NCBI GenBank assembly: GCA_026387965.1
Contig: JAPLKR010000003.1
Span: forward strand, 1 to 13,093
From: Fusobacteriota bacterium
GTDB lineage: Bacteria > Fusobacteriota > Fusobacteriia > JAPLKR01
Length of the DNA: 13,093 bases
Direction: 5' to 3'
This document shows positions 7,629-12,924 of the stretch, piece after piece. Numbering within the stretch: the first letter of the stretch is position 1; each line of letters starts with the position of its first letter. Under the pieces are notes generated by a model. It saw only the letters and a list, made by a program, of their open reading frames with translations, did not search any database and was not told the origin of the DNA. Made by a program: the position numbers and the translations under genes.

Positions 7629-8435
7629 ATCCAATTACTCGGAATTAACCGTTCTAGCTACTATTATAAATAGAAAGACAAGCCCTCTATGACAGATGAA
7701 CTCTATCATATCGTATTGGCTTTACATCTTAAGTATCCCTATTTGGGAGCACGAAGTATAAGGGATCAATTAAAGCGGAGCGGGCATAATATTGATGGAC
7801 GAAAATCGAGTAAAATGACGAAAGAACTTAAAATCAAAATGGTGTCTCCCAAACCTAATTAAAGTTTGGCCAATAAAACGTATAAAAAGTTCCCCTATTT
7901 GTTGACAGGCATAGAAATACCAAGAAAAAATCAAGTGTGGTGTACCGATATCACGTATATACGTTGCCAAAATGGATTCATGTACCTTACAGCTATTACC
8001 GATGTCTACTCACGCTATATCGTAGCATGGGGACTCTCGAACTCACTTAACAAGGAACTCTGTACGAGTGTATTGAAAAAAGCCTTAAAACGGGTAAAAC
8101 CTGAAATCATTAACACAGATCAAGGGAGTCAATACATGAGTAATGACTTTGTTGACCTTGTGAGTAAAAACAAGATCCAATTAAGTATGGATTCTAAATG
8201 GAGAACTCGGGATAATATTCGGATTGAACGCTTTTGGCGTAGCATTAAATATCAAGAGATATTCTTAAACGAATATCCCAATGTGACAGGACTTTACCTT
8301 GGGATTCAGAAATATATCGGATTTTATAACCATCATAGAGGACATCAATCATTAGAGATGAATACTCCCGCATCCGTTTATTTCCATAGTTTAATTTTCT
8401 ACTCTAAAAAAGTATACGTTAAAAAAATTGCTTAA
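7629..8435 (+). pseudogene. Second IS3-type transposase OrfB, two in-frame stops, 5' part lost
   Basis: A remnant of a different IS3-family element. Read in one frame it gives LLGINRSSYYYK, a TAG stop (7671-7673), then DELYHIVLALHLKYPYLGAR and VSPKPN, and a TAA stop (7860-7862). A long open part follows with all three catalytic positions in context: WCTDITYI, INTDQGSQY and RIERFWRSIKYQE, ending in YNHHRGHQSLEMNTP. No orfA is found; the sequence begins directly at the right end of the IS150-like element, which probably replaced it. The open part from about 7866 could be translated from a TTG, but it would lack the N-terminal DNA-binding domain. It has clearly different sequence and different termini from its neighbour element. 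Confidence 0.85.
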
Positions 8436-8468
8436 ACTTTTTAAAAGAGTGTCTTGACTTCTGCTCCA
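8436..8468 (+). other. Right terminus of the second IS3-type remnant
   Basis: Directly after the transposase stop. Read inward from the right, the end begins TGGAGCAGAAGTCAAGACA, resembling the TG-starting, GACA-containing terminal repeats of IS3 elements. The left copy is lost, so the boundary at 8468 is inferred from the terminal CA and from where the truncated precursor coding begins. Confidence 0.5.
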
Positions 8469-8510
8469 TTATATATATTTTGAATTTTTTATACCATAAA
8501 CTTTTAACAT
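8469..8510 (-). pseudogene. Truncated ninth Cys-rich precursor, cut by the IS end
   Basis: On the minus strand, AGGAAGG and an ATG at 8510 begin MLKVYGIKNSKYI followed by a stop at the IS junction (8469-8471). The first six residues are the leader shared by all precursors of the cluster. The 13 residues end just before the point where siblings have their first Cys (usually residue 15), so the Cys-rich core was removed by the insertion. It follows precursor 8 by 13 nt, the same tight spacing as the other members. The missing half is not found anywhere left of the IS wreckage in this window. Confidence 0.8.
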
Positions 8511-8523
8511 AAAGCCTTCCTAA

Positions 8524-8760
8524 TTAAAATCCGGTGCAATCCGATGGACAATTATTATTGCTACAAACTTGACTACATTGTGCATTACAAACTTGTCCAC
8601 ATTTAGAATTGCAATTAGATGCACAACTATTGGAAGAACAACTGTTGTCCAATTGACAATAATTTGTACATTGCGATTTTGATATACATTGAGTAGTGCA
8701 TTTGATATTAAAAGGGCAAGTTTCAAATTTTTGATTATTAAATCCATAGACTCTCAACAT
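8524..8760 (-). CDS. Cys-rich RiPP precursor peptide (78 aa, 14 Cys)
   Basis: Starts MLRVYGFNNQKFETC, a variant of the MLKVYG leader with Arg at position 3. The core has 14 Cys, of which six run at an exact spacing of four residues (positions 46 to 66, units such as CGQVCNAQCSQVC). The core is otherwise made of Ser, Asn, Gln and Thr, ending DCTGF. The ribosome site AGAGG lies about 9 nt before the ATG. It follows the outer-membrane protein gene by 41 nt and would be the third cistron of the second transcript. By context it is a substrate of the radical SAM/SPASM enzyme. A metallothionein-like metal binder is the main alternative, but the conserved leader argues for enzyme recognition. Confidence 0.85.
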   Translation of the reverse strand: MLRVYGFNNQKFETCPFNIKCTTQCISKSQCTNYCQLDNSCSSNSCASNCNSKCGQVCNAQCSQVCSNNNCPSDCTGF

Positions 8761-8801
8761 TATTTAATCCTCTTATCATTAGAATTTTTTTATGTAATTA
8801 A

Positions 8802-9425
8802 TTAAATATTGAAGTTATATCCCATTGAAACACCATATCTCATATAATTTATTTTTGTGCCTTGTTGATTATTATTTGTTGCGTATACATTTCCATCTTC
8901 AATATTTAATTCAAAGTTTATATTTGATAAATTAACAAACCATAATTGAGTATTTTTAAAAGTTGTACCAATACCAGCACTCCAAAATAATCCAGGATTA
9001 TAAGTACATCCAAAGTTAGGTGCATGAGCAAAATCTAAACCTAATTTTCCTTCAAAATATGGAAGAAAAATAGAGTTGTTTAGAAGATTAAGACGATAAA
9101 TTGCATAGATAGGTAAATTTCCCATAACGGTATAATAATTAGGATACCCAGACATTTCTTGAACATTGTGCAAATCTTCAATATTAAATCCCAATCCAGC
9201 CCATTGAGAATTAGAAAATTTATAGAAACTGTTAAAACCCAAAAATAGAGGGGTAGTAGTACTTGGACGACTTAAACTTTCACTGCCATTTGATAGTTTT
9301 ATATTTCCTGCGGATGTGTTTTGCCCAATATTAATCTGAAAATTCCATGGATTGGATATAGTATCAGCTAAACATAGACTTGAAATTATAGATAGACTTG
9401 AAATTAAAATAATTATTTTTTTCAT
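8802..9425 (-). CDS. Secreted outer-membrane beta-barrel protein in the peptide cluster
   Basis: A 207-residue protein with a clear Sec signal peptide: MKK, a hydrophobic stretch ISSLSIISS, and cleavage likely after SLCLA (residue 20). The mature part has alternating polar/apolar strands rich in aromatics and Asn (NPWNFQINIG, TPLFLGFNSFYKF, GLGFNIEDL, GLFWSAGIGTTF, MRYGVSMGYNFNI), as in small 8-stranded barrels, and closes with an aromatic-containing last strand. I do not recognise a specific family. AGGAG of its ribosome site overlaps the TAG stop of the preceding precursor gene, only 12 nt away, so the two are probably translationally coupled. That places it inside the peptide pathway. Export, surface display or self-protection are reasonable guesses, none shown by the sequence. 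Confidence 0.75.
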   Translation of the reverse strand: MKKIIILISSLSIISSLCLADTISNPWNFQINIGQNTSAGNIKLSNGSESLSRPSTTTPLFLGFNSFYKFSNSQWAGLGFNIEDLHNVQEMSGYPNYYTVMGNLPIYAIYRLNLLNNSIFLPYFEGKLGLDFAHAPNFGCTYNPGLFWSAGIGTTFKNTQLWFVNLSNINFELNIEDGNVYATNNNQQGTKINYMRYGVSMGYNFNI

Positions 9426-9437
9426 TTTATTAAGCTC

Positions 9438-9662
9438 CTAACTGTGAATAACACAATTTCCATGACAACTAACAGAAGAACACACACTAGCACACTTAGA
9501 TGTACATACGTTGCTGCATTGAGTAGTACAAACGTTTGAGCATTGTGTATTGCAAACAGAAGTACAAGTATCTGTAATACAAGTATTAATCGAACAAACT
9601 TTTTTACATACTGAATTAACATTTGAAAATTCAGTAACATATATTCCATAAACTTTTAACAT
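9438..9662 (-). CDS. Cys-rich RiPP precursor peptide (74 aa, 13 Cys, CXXX repeat)
   Basis: I chose the ATG at 9662, which gives MLKVYGIYVTEF and has AAAGGA about 7 nt upstream. An earlier in-frame ATG at 9710 would add 16 residues not found in any sibling. The core has 13 Cys, and eight of them (positions 33, 37, 41 through 61) are spaced exactly four residues apart, with the near-repeated units NTQCSNVC and TTQCSNVC. It ends CHGNCVIHS, like the end of the 65-residue sibling at 10264. It is the first gene of the second transcript, behind a hairpin and an AT-rich promoter region, and its stop overlaps the ribosome site of the outer-membrane protein gene. Confidence 0.88.
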   Translation of the reverse strand: MLKVYGIYVTEFSNVNSVCKKVCSINTCITDTCTSVCNTQCSNVCTTQCSNVCTSKCASVCSSVSCHGNCVIHS

Positions 9663-9673
9663 TTTTTTCCTTT

Positions 9674-9687
9674 CGTTATCGATAGCG
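9674..9687. promoter_or_regulatory. Dyad in the leader of the CXXX precursor gene
   Basis: CGTTATCGATAGCG is a near-perfect 14-bp palindrome centred on TATCGATA, just before the ribosome site of the precursor starting at 9662. A second dyad, AAACAA/TTGTTT with a 4-nt centre, lies at 9705-9720. Either could bind a dimeric regulator. No regulator gene is in the window. Confidence 0.3.
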
Positions 9688-9720
9688 TTGAAATAAAATA
9701 TATCAAACAATATTTTGTTT

Positions 9721-9747
9721 CATATAGTAAAAATAATTTTAAATCAA
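9721..9747 (-). promoter_or_regulatory. Weak candidate promoter of the second precursor transcript
   Basis: On the minus strand TTGATT (9747-9742) is followed after 15 bp by TATATG (9726-9721). The spacing is shorter than ideal and the region is very AT-rich, so the exact boxes are uncertain. A promoter is expected here because a hairpin separates this unit from the upstream genes. Confidence 0.25.
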
Positions 9748-9763
9748 TAAATTTTTTTTTTAG

Positions 9764-9806
9764 AAATACAAGACATCTGTGTAGAATCATCAGATGTCTT
9801 GTATTT
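9764..9806 (-). terminator. 16-bp hairpin between the two precursor transcripts
   Basis: AAATACAAGACATCTG (9764-9779) pairs perfectly with CAGATGTCTTGTATTT (9791-9806) around an 11-nt loop. It starts 21 nt after the stop of the precursor at 9828. On the minus strand the stem ends in GTATTT but is followed by CTAAAA rather than a long T tract, so it may act as a leaky terminator or an RNA-stabilising 3' end rather than a strong terminator. Confidence 0.5.
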
Positions 9807-9827
9807 TAAGATTTAAATATGAACTAA

Positions 9828-10001
9828 TTATTTTGATAGCCAAAGAGTTGAACATGTATTCGAAGTACAGTTATAACCAGTGCAATTCATATTACAATTA
9901 TCAATATCGCAATTTCCATGACAAACTCCTGAACATTGAATTTGGCATACGTAAGTGCAACTTTCTTTGTTAATTGTATCAAAACCAAATACTTTTAACA
10001 C
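9828..10001 (-). CDS. Cys-rich RiPP precursor peptide (57 aa, 9 Cys), GTG start
   Basis: The start is a GTG at 10001 with AAGGAG about 7 nt upstream, giving (M)LKVFGFDTINKESC, the family leader with Phe at position 5. The only in-frame ATG is 75 nt farther up, inside the preceding gene, and would add unrelated residues. The core holds nine Cys with mixed spacing (CTYVCQIQCSGVCHGNC, then CNMNC) and, unusually, a Cys-free hydrophobic tail LWLSK. It is the shortest intact member and the last gene before the hairpin at 9764-9806. It follows the precursor at 10022 by 20 nt. Confidence 0.82.
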   Translation of the reverse strand: MLKVFGFDTINKESCTYVCQIQCSGVCHGNCDIDNCNMNCTGYNCTSNTCSTLWLSK

Positions 10002-10021
10002 AATAATACTCCTTAAATAAT

Positions 10022-10243
10022 TTATTTTTTTAAGGCATTTTGAGGACTGCAGAAAACTAAACAATCGCCAGTACACCCTCCATTATTTATACATTGTCCA
10101 TAGCATTGTGACGGGCATTGCACATTGCAGTAATTCATACAATTATTAGTACAGCCATTTGAATTACATGAATGAAAAGGACACCCAATGTCAAAAGGAC
10201 AAGCGGTATTGATATTTTTATTTATTCCATAAACCTTTAACAT
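10022..10243 (-). CDS. Cys-rich RiPP precursor peptide (73 aa, 12 Cys)
   Basis: Begins MLKVYGINKNINTAC, with AGGAG 8 nt before the ATG. Twelve Cys follow, with the segment CNVQCPSQCYGQC and then GGCTGDC. It is clearly related to the next member upstream (10264-10461), which has CNTQCPQQCYQC and GGCHGNC, so the two look like a duplicated pair. It ends with a Cys-poor basic tail (SPQNALKK). Neighbours lie 20 nt away on each side, consistent with one polycistronic message with separate translation starts. Confidence 0.88.
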   Translation of the reverse strand: MLKVYGINKNINTACPFDIGCPFHSCNSNGCTNNCMNYCNVQCPSQCYGQCINNGGCTGDCLVFCSPQNALKK

Positions 10244-10263
10244 ACAATGTTCTCCTAATTAGA

Positions 10264-10461
10264 TTAATGTATAATACAATTTCCGTGACAACCACCATTT
10301 GCAGAACATTGATAACATTGTTGAGGACATTGTGTATTACAATATGTTCCACACATTGTTGTACAATGATCCGCTTGACAAGTATGCACAGCACAGCCGA
10401 TATCTGTTTGGCATATTCCAACATTTTTGTTCGTGTAAGATAAACCATAAACTTTTAGCAT
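10264..10461 (-). CDS. Cys-rich RiPP precursor peptide (65 aa, 11 Cys)
   Basis: Begins MLKVYGLSYTNKNVGIC, with a strong AAGGAGG 4 nt before the ATG, perhaps the best ribosome site of the cluster. Eleven Cys, first at residue 17. The core contains CQADHCTTMCGTYC and CPQQCYQC, and ends HGNCIIH. Its core aligns with the 73-residue sibling downstream, and its C-terminus aligns with the CXXX member at 9438. The mixed ancestry suggests recombination or repeated duplication within the cluster. Expected substrate of the radical SAM/SPASM enzyme upstream. Confidence 0.88.
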   Translation of the reverse strand: MLKVYGLSYTNKNVGICQTDIGCAVHTCQADHCTTMCGTYCNTQCPQQCYQCSANGGCHGNCIIH

Positions 10462-10489
10462 AAAACCTCCTTTTAAATTAAAATAATAA

Positions 10490-10687
10490 TTAATATTTTG
10501 TTACAGATGTACAAGAGTTTCCTGGACAATCATTTGTTCCACAAGTATTTGGTGAACATTGGTATGGACATACAGGATTACAATTAGGATTACAATTAGG
10601 AACGCACTGACCATGACATCCACAATTATTACAAATATCAAGACACATACTATCTTTATAGCTCTGAACTCCATAGACTTTAAGCAT
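10490..10687 (-). CDS. Cys-rich RiPP precursor peptide (65 aa, 12 Cys)
   Basis: Begins MLKVYGVQSYKDSMC, with AGGAG 8 nt before the ATG. The first 28 residues match the next member upstream (10715-10921) except at two positions, so these are recent duplicates. The second half differs completely: Pro/Asn-rich with NCNPNCNPVCPYQC here against Gln/Thr-rich there. The NCNP unit is encoded by an exact 12-bp tandem repeat. Twelve Cys in total. The shared front and divergent back show where the leader plus conserved core ends and where diversification is tolerated. Confidence 0.9.
   Translation of the reverse strand: MLKVYGVQSYKDSMCLDICNNCGCHGQCVPNCNPNCNPVCPYQCSPNTCGTNDCPGNSCTSVTKY
10575..10598. repeat. 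12-bp exact tandem repeat inside a precursor core
   Basis: Two exact copies of GGATTACAATTA, followed by a partial third (GGA). On the minus strand they encode consecutive Asn-Cys-Asn-Pro units. In-frame repeats of this kind can expand or contract the core by slippage without breaking the gene. Confidence 0.85.
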
Positions 10688-10714
10688 TTTAAATTCTCCT
10701 ATATTCTTTTAAAA

Positions 10715-10921
10715 TTAATGTGTAGCACAGGATTGTGTAGTACATGTTTGAGTGGGACACATTTGTGCTGTGCAAGTTTGAGTTTGACACTGTCCCGTAC
10801 ATGTATTGTAAGGATTACAATTTGGTATACATTGATTGCACTGACCACGACAACCGCAGTTGTTGCAGATATCAAGACACATACCATCTTTATAGCTTTG
10901 AACACCATAAACTTTTAGCAT
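10715..10921 (-). CDS. Cys-rich RiPP precursor peptide (68 aa, 13 Cys)
   Basis: Begins MLKVYGVQSYKDGMC, with AAAGGAG 7 nt before the ATG. Thirteen Cys: an N-terminal cluster CLDICNNCGCRGQC shared with its downstream twin, then a Gln/Thr-rich region in which Cys recur every four to five residues (CQTQTC, CPTQTCTTQSC). It is the first gene after the maturase, 24 nt from its stop, so enzyme and substrate are on the same message. The absence of a double-Gly or other recognisable protease site means the leader may be removed by an enzyme encoded elsewhere, or not removed at all. Confidence 0.9.
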   Translation of the reverse strand: MLKVYGVQSYKDGMCLDICNNCGCRGQCNQCIPNCNPYNTCTGQCQTQTCTAQMCPTQTCTTQSCATH

Positions 10922-10945
10922 TTAACTGCTCCTTTCTTAAAGTTA

Positions 10946-12445
10946 TTAATTACATTCGTTACATGTTTGACAAGTATTACACTTTTCTTCGTGTTTTGGT
11001 TCATGTTCTTTTAATAAATAAACGTCTAAATAATTTTTGAGCTTTTCCATTACTGTATCTTCTGTAGCTAGACATCCTTCCATAAGAACTTCAATTTTAT
11101 TATATTTACAACCACCAATACAAACAGGAAGCAATTTGCAATCAATACAATTTTTATATTGTGTAAGATTGTTAAACATGCTATCTTTCCATTTTTTGAA
11201 CATTTTGTCATAAAATTCCATAGTACCATCTTGATTTAGTTTTCCAACTGCTTTTGAGTCCTCGCCAACCATAGATTCACAAGCAAATAATGCTCCTTTA
11301 ACGGTTACACAATAAGTGTTATTGGTAGAAAAACAAGGATGAAATTTAGGTCTCGGTAATACTGAATAAAGATGTTCGATTTGAGAAAGTTTAAGTTTTT
11401 CAATATCGTATGAGTTGTTTAATTGGCATGCAGTATCTAAACCATCTTTTTCTCCAAATATTTTTTCAGCAATTTCACCGGTGTCATTTTCAGCCTGATA
11501 TACTTGATGAAAGTAATTTGAAAAACGTTTGTCATCTTCAAAATCTTTTTTTAACATATCTTTGAGTTCTAACATTGAATCAATATTAGAATTTAAGAAA
11601 TTTGAACGTATAGAAATATTGAAATTCATCTCAGGAGTTGATTTTTCTTTAATTTCTAATAGATTTTTATAAATTGTATCAAAAGTAGGGCCTTTATTTC
11701 CACGCAAATATCTTGTTTGATCGTGAGTTTGCTTGTTTCCATCTAGAGTAATTTGAAAAAATGTAATTTTTCTATCTACAAATTTTTTAAGAAGATCAAA
11801 ATTCAACAAATAACCATTTGTAATCATTGTAGAACCAACATGAACATTTGTATAATTTTTTTCTAATTCTAAAACTCTATCCATAAATTTTATAATGCTG
11901 TCAGCTGCACAAGTTGGTTCCCCACCAAACCATGAAACATCCACGCGAGTAGGAATAATTATTTTTTCAATTTCTTCTTCAGTTTTTCCTTCTTCTTTAG
12001 CTTTTTCTTTTAATTCTAATTCTTTTTTCTTATTCTCTTCAATTTTTAAAATAAAAGAATTGTATATTCCATCGAAAACTTCTTGACTCATTGGCGGTCT
12101 ATCATAACTATAAATAAAACAATAAGGACAAGCAAAATTACAATATTCTGTAGGAACGATAACGTAACCGATATGTTGTTTTGCTTCTTCGATTGCCAGT
12201 TCGTGAAGCTCTTTAATATTTCCAATTTCATCTTCATCAGAATCGACTACAAACTTATAATCAACTAATTGTTTTAACATAGTGTCATCTTTGTCAAATT
12301 TTTTAGGATTACTTAATACGTTTTTGAAGTTTTCTGTATCTTGTTTGTCTGGGACAACAACACCTCCAGTTTTAAAATTAAAAACAACTACTCGTCCATT
12401 ATTTTCATACTTAAGATTATAAATGCTTTCTCTGTAATTATTCAT
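10946..12445 (-). CDS. Radical SAM/SPASM peptide maturase (Clo7bot/ranthipeptide-like)
   Basis: Probable modifying enzyme for the Cys-rich peptides. It would use a SAM-bound 4Fe-4S cluster to make radicals, plus auxiliary clusters in a SPASM domain. Residues 1-95 form a leader-binding-like N-terminal region. The radical SAM motif is C102-x3-C106-x2-C109 (CNFACPYC) and the GGEP motif is at 174-177. The SPASM Cys are C371, C379, C389, C433, C436, C442, C446 and C458. Between the first two motifs lies a charged helical insert (about 132-163, Lys/Glu-rich). The protein ends in an unusual CNTCQTCNECN tail. I use the ATG at 12445, 8 nt after AAGGA; a TTG just before it is the alternative. Family members of this type form thioether bonds from Cys; the exact product here is inferred. 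It lies between precursors and shares their promoter. Confidence 0.9.
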   Translation of the reverse strand: MNNYRESIYNLKYENNGRVVVFNFKTGGVVVPDKQDTENFKNVLSNPKKFDKDDTMLKQLVDYKFVVDSDEDEIGNIKELHELAIEEAKQHIGYVIVPTEYCNFACPYCFIYSYDRPPMSQEVFDGIYNSFILKIEENKKKELELKEKAKEEGKTEEEIEKIIIPTRVDVSWFGGEPTCAADSIIKFMDRVLELEKNYTNVHVGSTMITNGYLLNFDLLKKFVDRKITFFQITLDGNKQTHDQTRYLRGNKGPTFDTIYKNLLEIKEKSTPEMNFNISIRSNFLNSNIDSMLELKDMLKKDFEDDKRFSNYFHQVYQAENDTGEIAEKIFGEKDGLDTACQLNNSYDIEKLKLSQIEHLYSVLPRPKFHPCFSTNNTYCVTVKGALFACESMVGEDSKAVGKLNQDGTMEFYDKMFKKWKDSMFNNLTQYKNCIDCKLLPVCIGGCKYNKIEVLMEGCLATEDTVMEKLKNYLDVYLLKEHEPKHEEKCNTCQTCNECN

Positions 12446-12466
12446 CAATATTTTCCTTTCAAAAAA

Positions 12467-12676
12467 TTATAGGTTTGTTGAACATGCAAAAACTGTGCAA
12501 TTTTGACTTGTACATTGTTCGTTTTGACATGGATGGTAGTAAGTATATTGCATTGTACATTGTGAATTAGCTATATAATAAATGTTGGAAGGGCAATCAC
12601 AAGGACAATTTGGACAGAATGATTGAGAATTGATTTTTTTCGAATTTTGGTTAGTCAAACCATAGACTTTTAACAA
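12467..12676 (-). CDS. Cys-rich RiPP precursor peptide, first gene of the operon (69 aa, 9 Cys), TTG start
   Basis: A TTG at 12676 gives (M)LKVYGLTNQNSKK, matching the family leader exactly, with AGGA about 8 nt upstream. An ATG at 12685 in the same frame would add MTT but has the AGG directly against it. This is the most divergent member: the first Cys comes only at residue 21 (CPNCPCDCP), and the middle is rich in Tyr with few Cys (MQYTYYHPC), followed by CTSQNC. It alone lies upstream of the maturase (18 nt away), so it is first on the transcript. It may be a preferred substrate or have a separate role. Confidence 0.85.
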   Translation of the reverse strand: MLKVYGLTNQNSKKINSQSFCPNCPCDCPSNIYYIANSQCTMQYTYYHPCQNEQCTSQNCTVFACSTNL

Positions 12677-12725
12677 AGTAGTCATCCTAAATAAAATTTA
12701 TATATTAACAATGCGAATTATTAAT

Positions 12726-12754
12726 ATTCTATCATTTTTTGTTTTTTTAGTCAA
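12726..12754 (-). promoter_or_regulatory. Sigma70-type promoter of the peptide/maturase operon
   Basis: On the minus strand TTGACT (12754-12749) is followed after exactly 17 bp by TAGAAT (12731-12726). The boxes match 5 of 6 bases each. The predicted transcript would start about 12719, leaving about 40 nt before the first precursor. Confidence 0.7.
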
Positions 12755-12853
12755 TACAGTTGTTTGTTATTAGTGTGGATAGGTATGATTTGTTTTTTAA
12801 ATGTGGTGGATTGTATAATTAAGTGCTACAGGGAAAAATAAAGGTAATAAAAA

Positions 12854-12924
12854 AGCTCATAAGAAGGAAGTCTGTTATAATGTAGGTTACGATCAAACAT
12901 TAAGGAGACTTTAACTTATGAGCT
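12854..12924 (+). repeat. Inverted repeat overlapping the IS30 transposase start
   Basis: AGCTCATAAG (12854-12863) is the exact reverse complement of CTTATGAGCT (12915-12924). The second arm contains the ATG of the transposase. In a transcript reading through from outside the element the arms could pair and hide the start codon; a transcript from the internal promoter would lack the first arm. Confidence 0.6.
12873..12881 (+). promoter_or_regulatory. Extended -10 promoter of the IS30-type transposase
   Basis: TGTTATAAT (12873-12881) combines a TG extension with a perfect TATAAT. No good -35 is seen 17 bp upstream, which extended -10 promoters can tolerate. It lies between the arms of the inverted repeat. 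Confidence 0.5.

Noticed and set aside
8520-10908. Hydrophobic Leu/Ile/Val-rich minus-strand frames overlapping the precursor genes (for example 8520-8747, 9422-9649, 10218-10448, 10699-10908)
   Set aside because: They are out-of-frame readings of the repeated TGT/AAT/ACA-rich precursor DNA, lack the shared leader and mostly lack ribosome sites, while the Cys-rich frames have both.
10559-10918. Thr/Ile-rich plus-strand frame of 119 codons
   Set aside because: It lies antisense over two convincing precursor genes, has no ribosome site, and its composition is simply the complement of Cys/Asn-rich codons.
8496-10921. Possible CRISPR-like array because a similar short sequence (CATAAACTTTTAACAT) recurs about every 220-250 bp or more
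   Set aside because: The repeats are the conserved start codons and leaders of the precursor genes; spacing is irregular and the sequence between them is coding.
8524-10921. Precursors as plain metallothioneins
   Set aside because: Constant leader, co-transcribed SPASM enzyme and absence of a metal regulator favour enzyme substrates. Metal binding cannot be excluded and is kept as the alternative.
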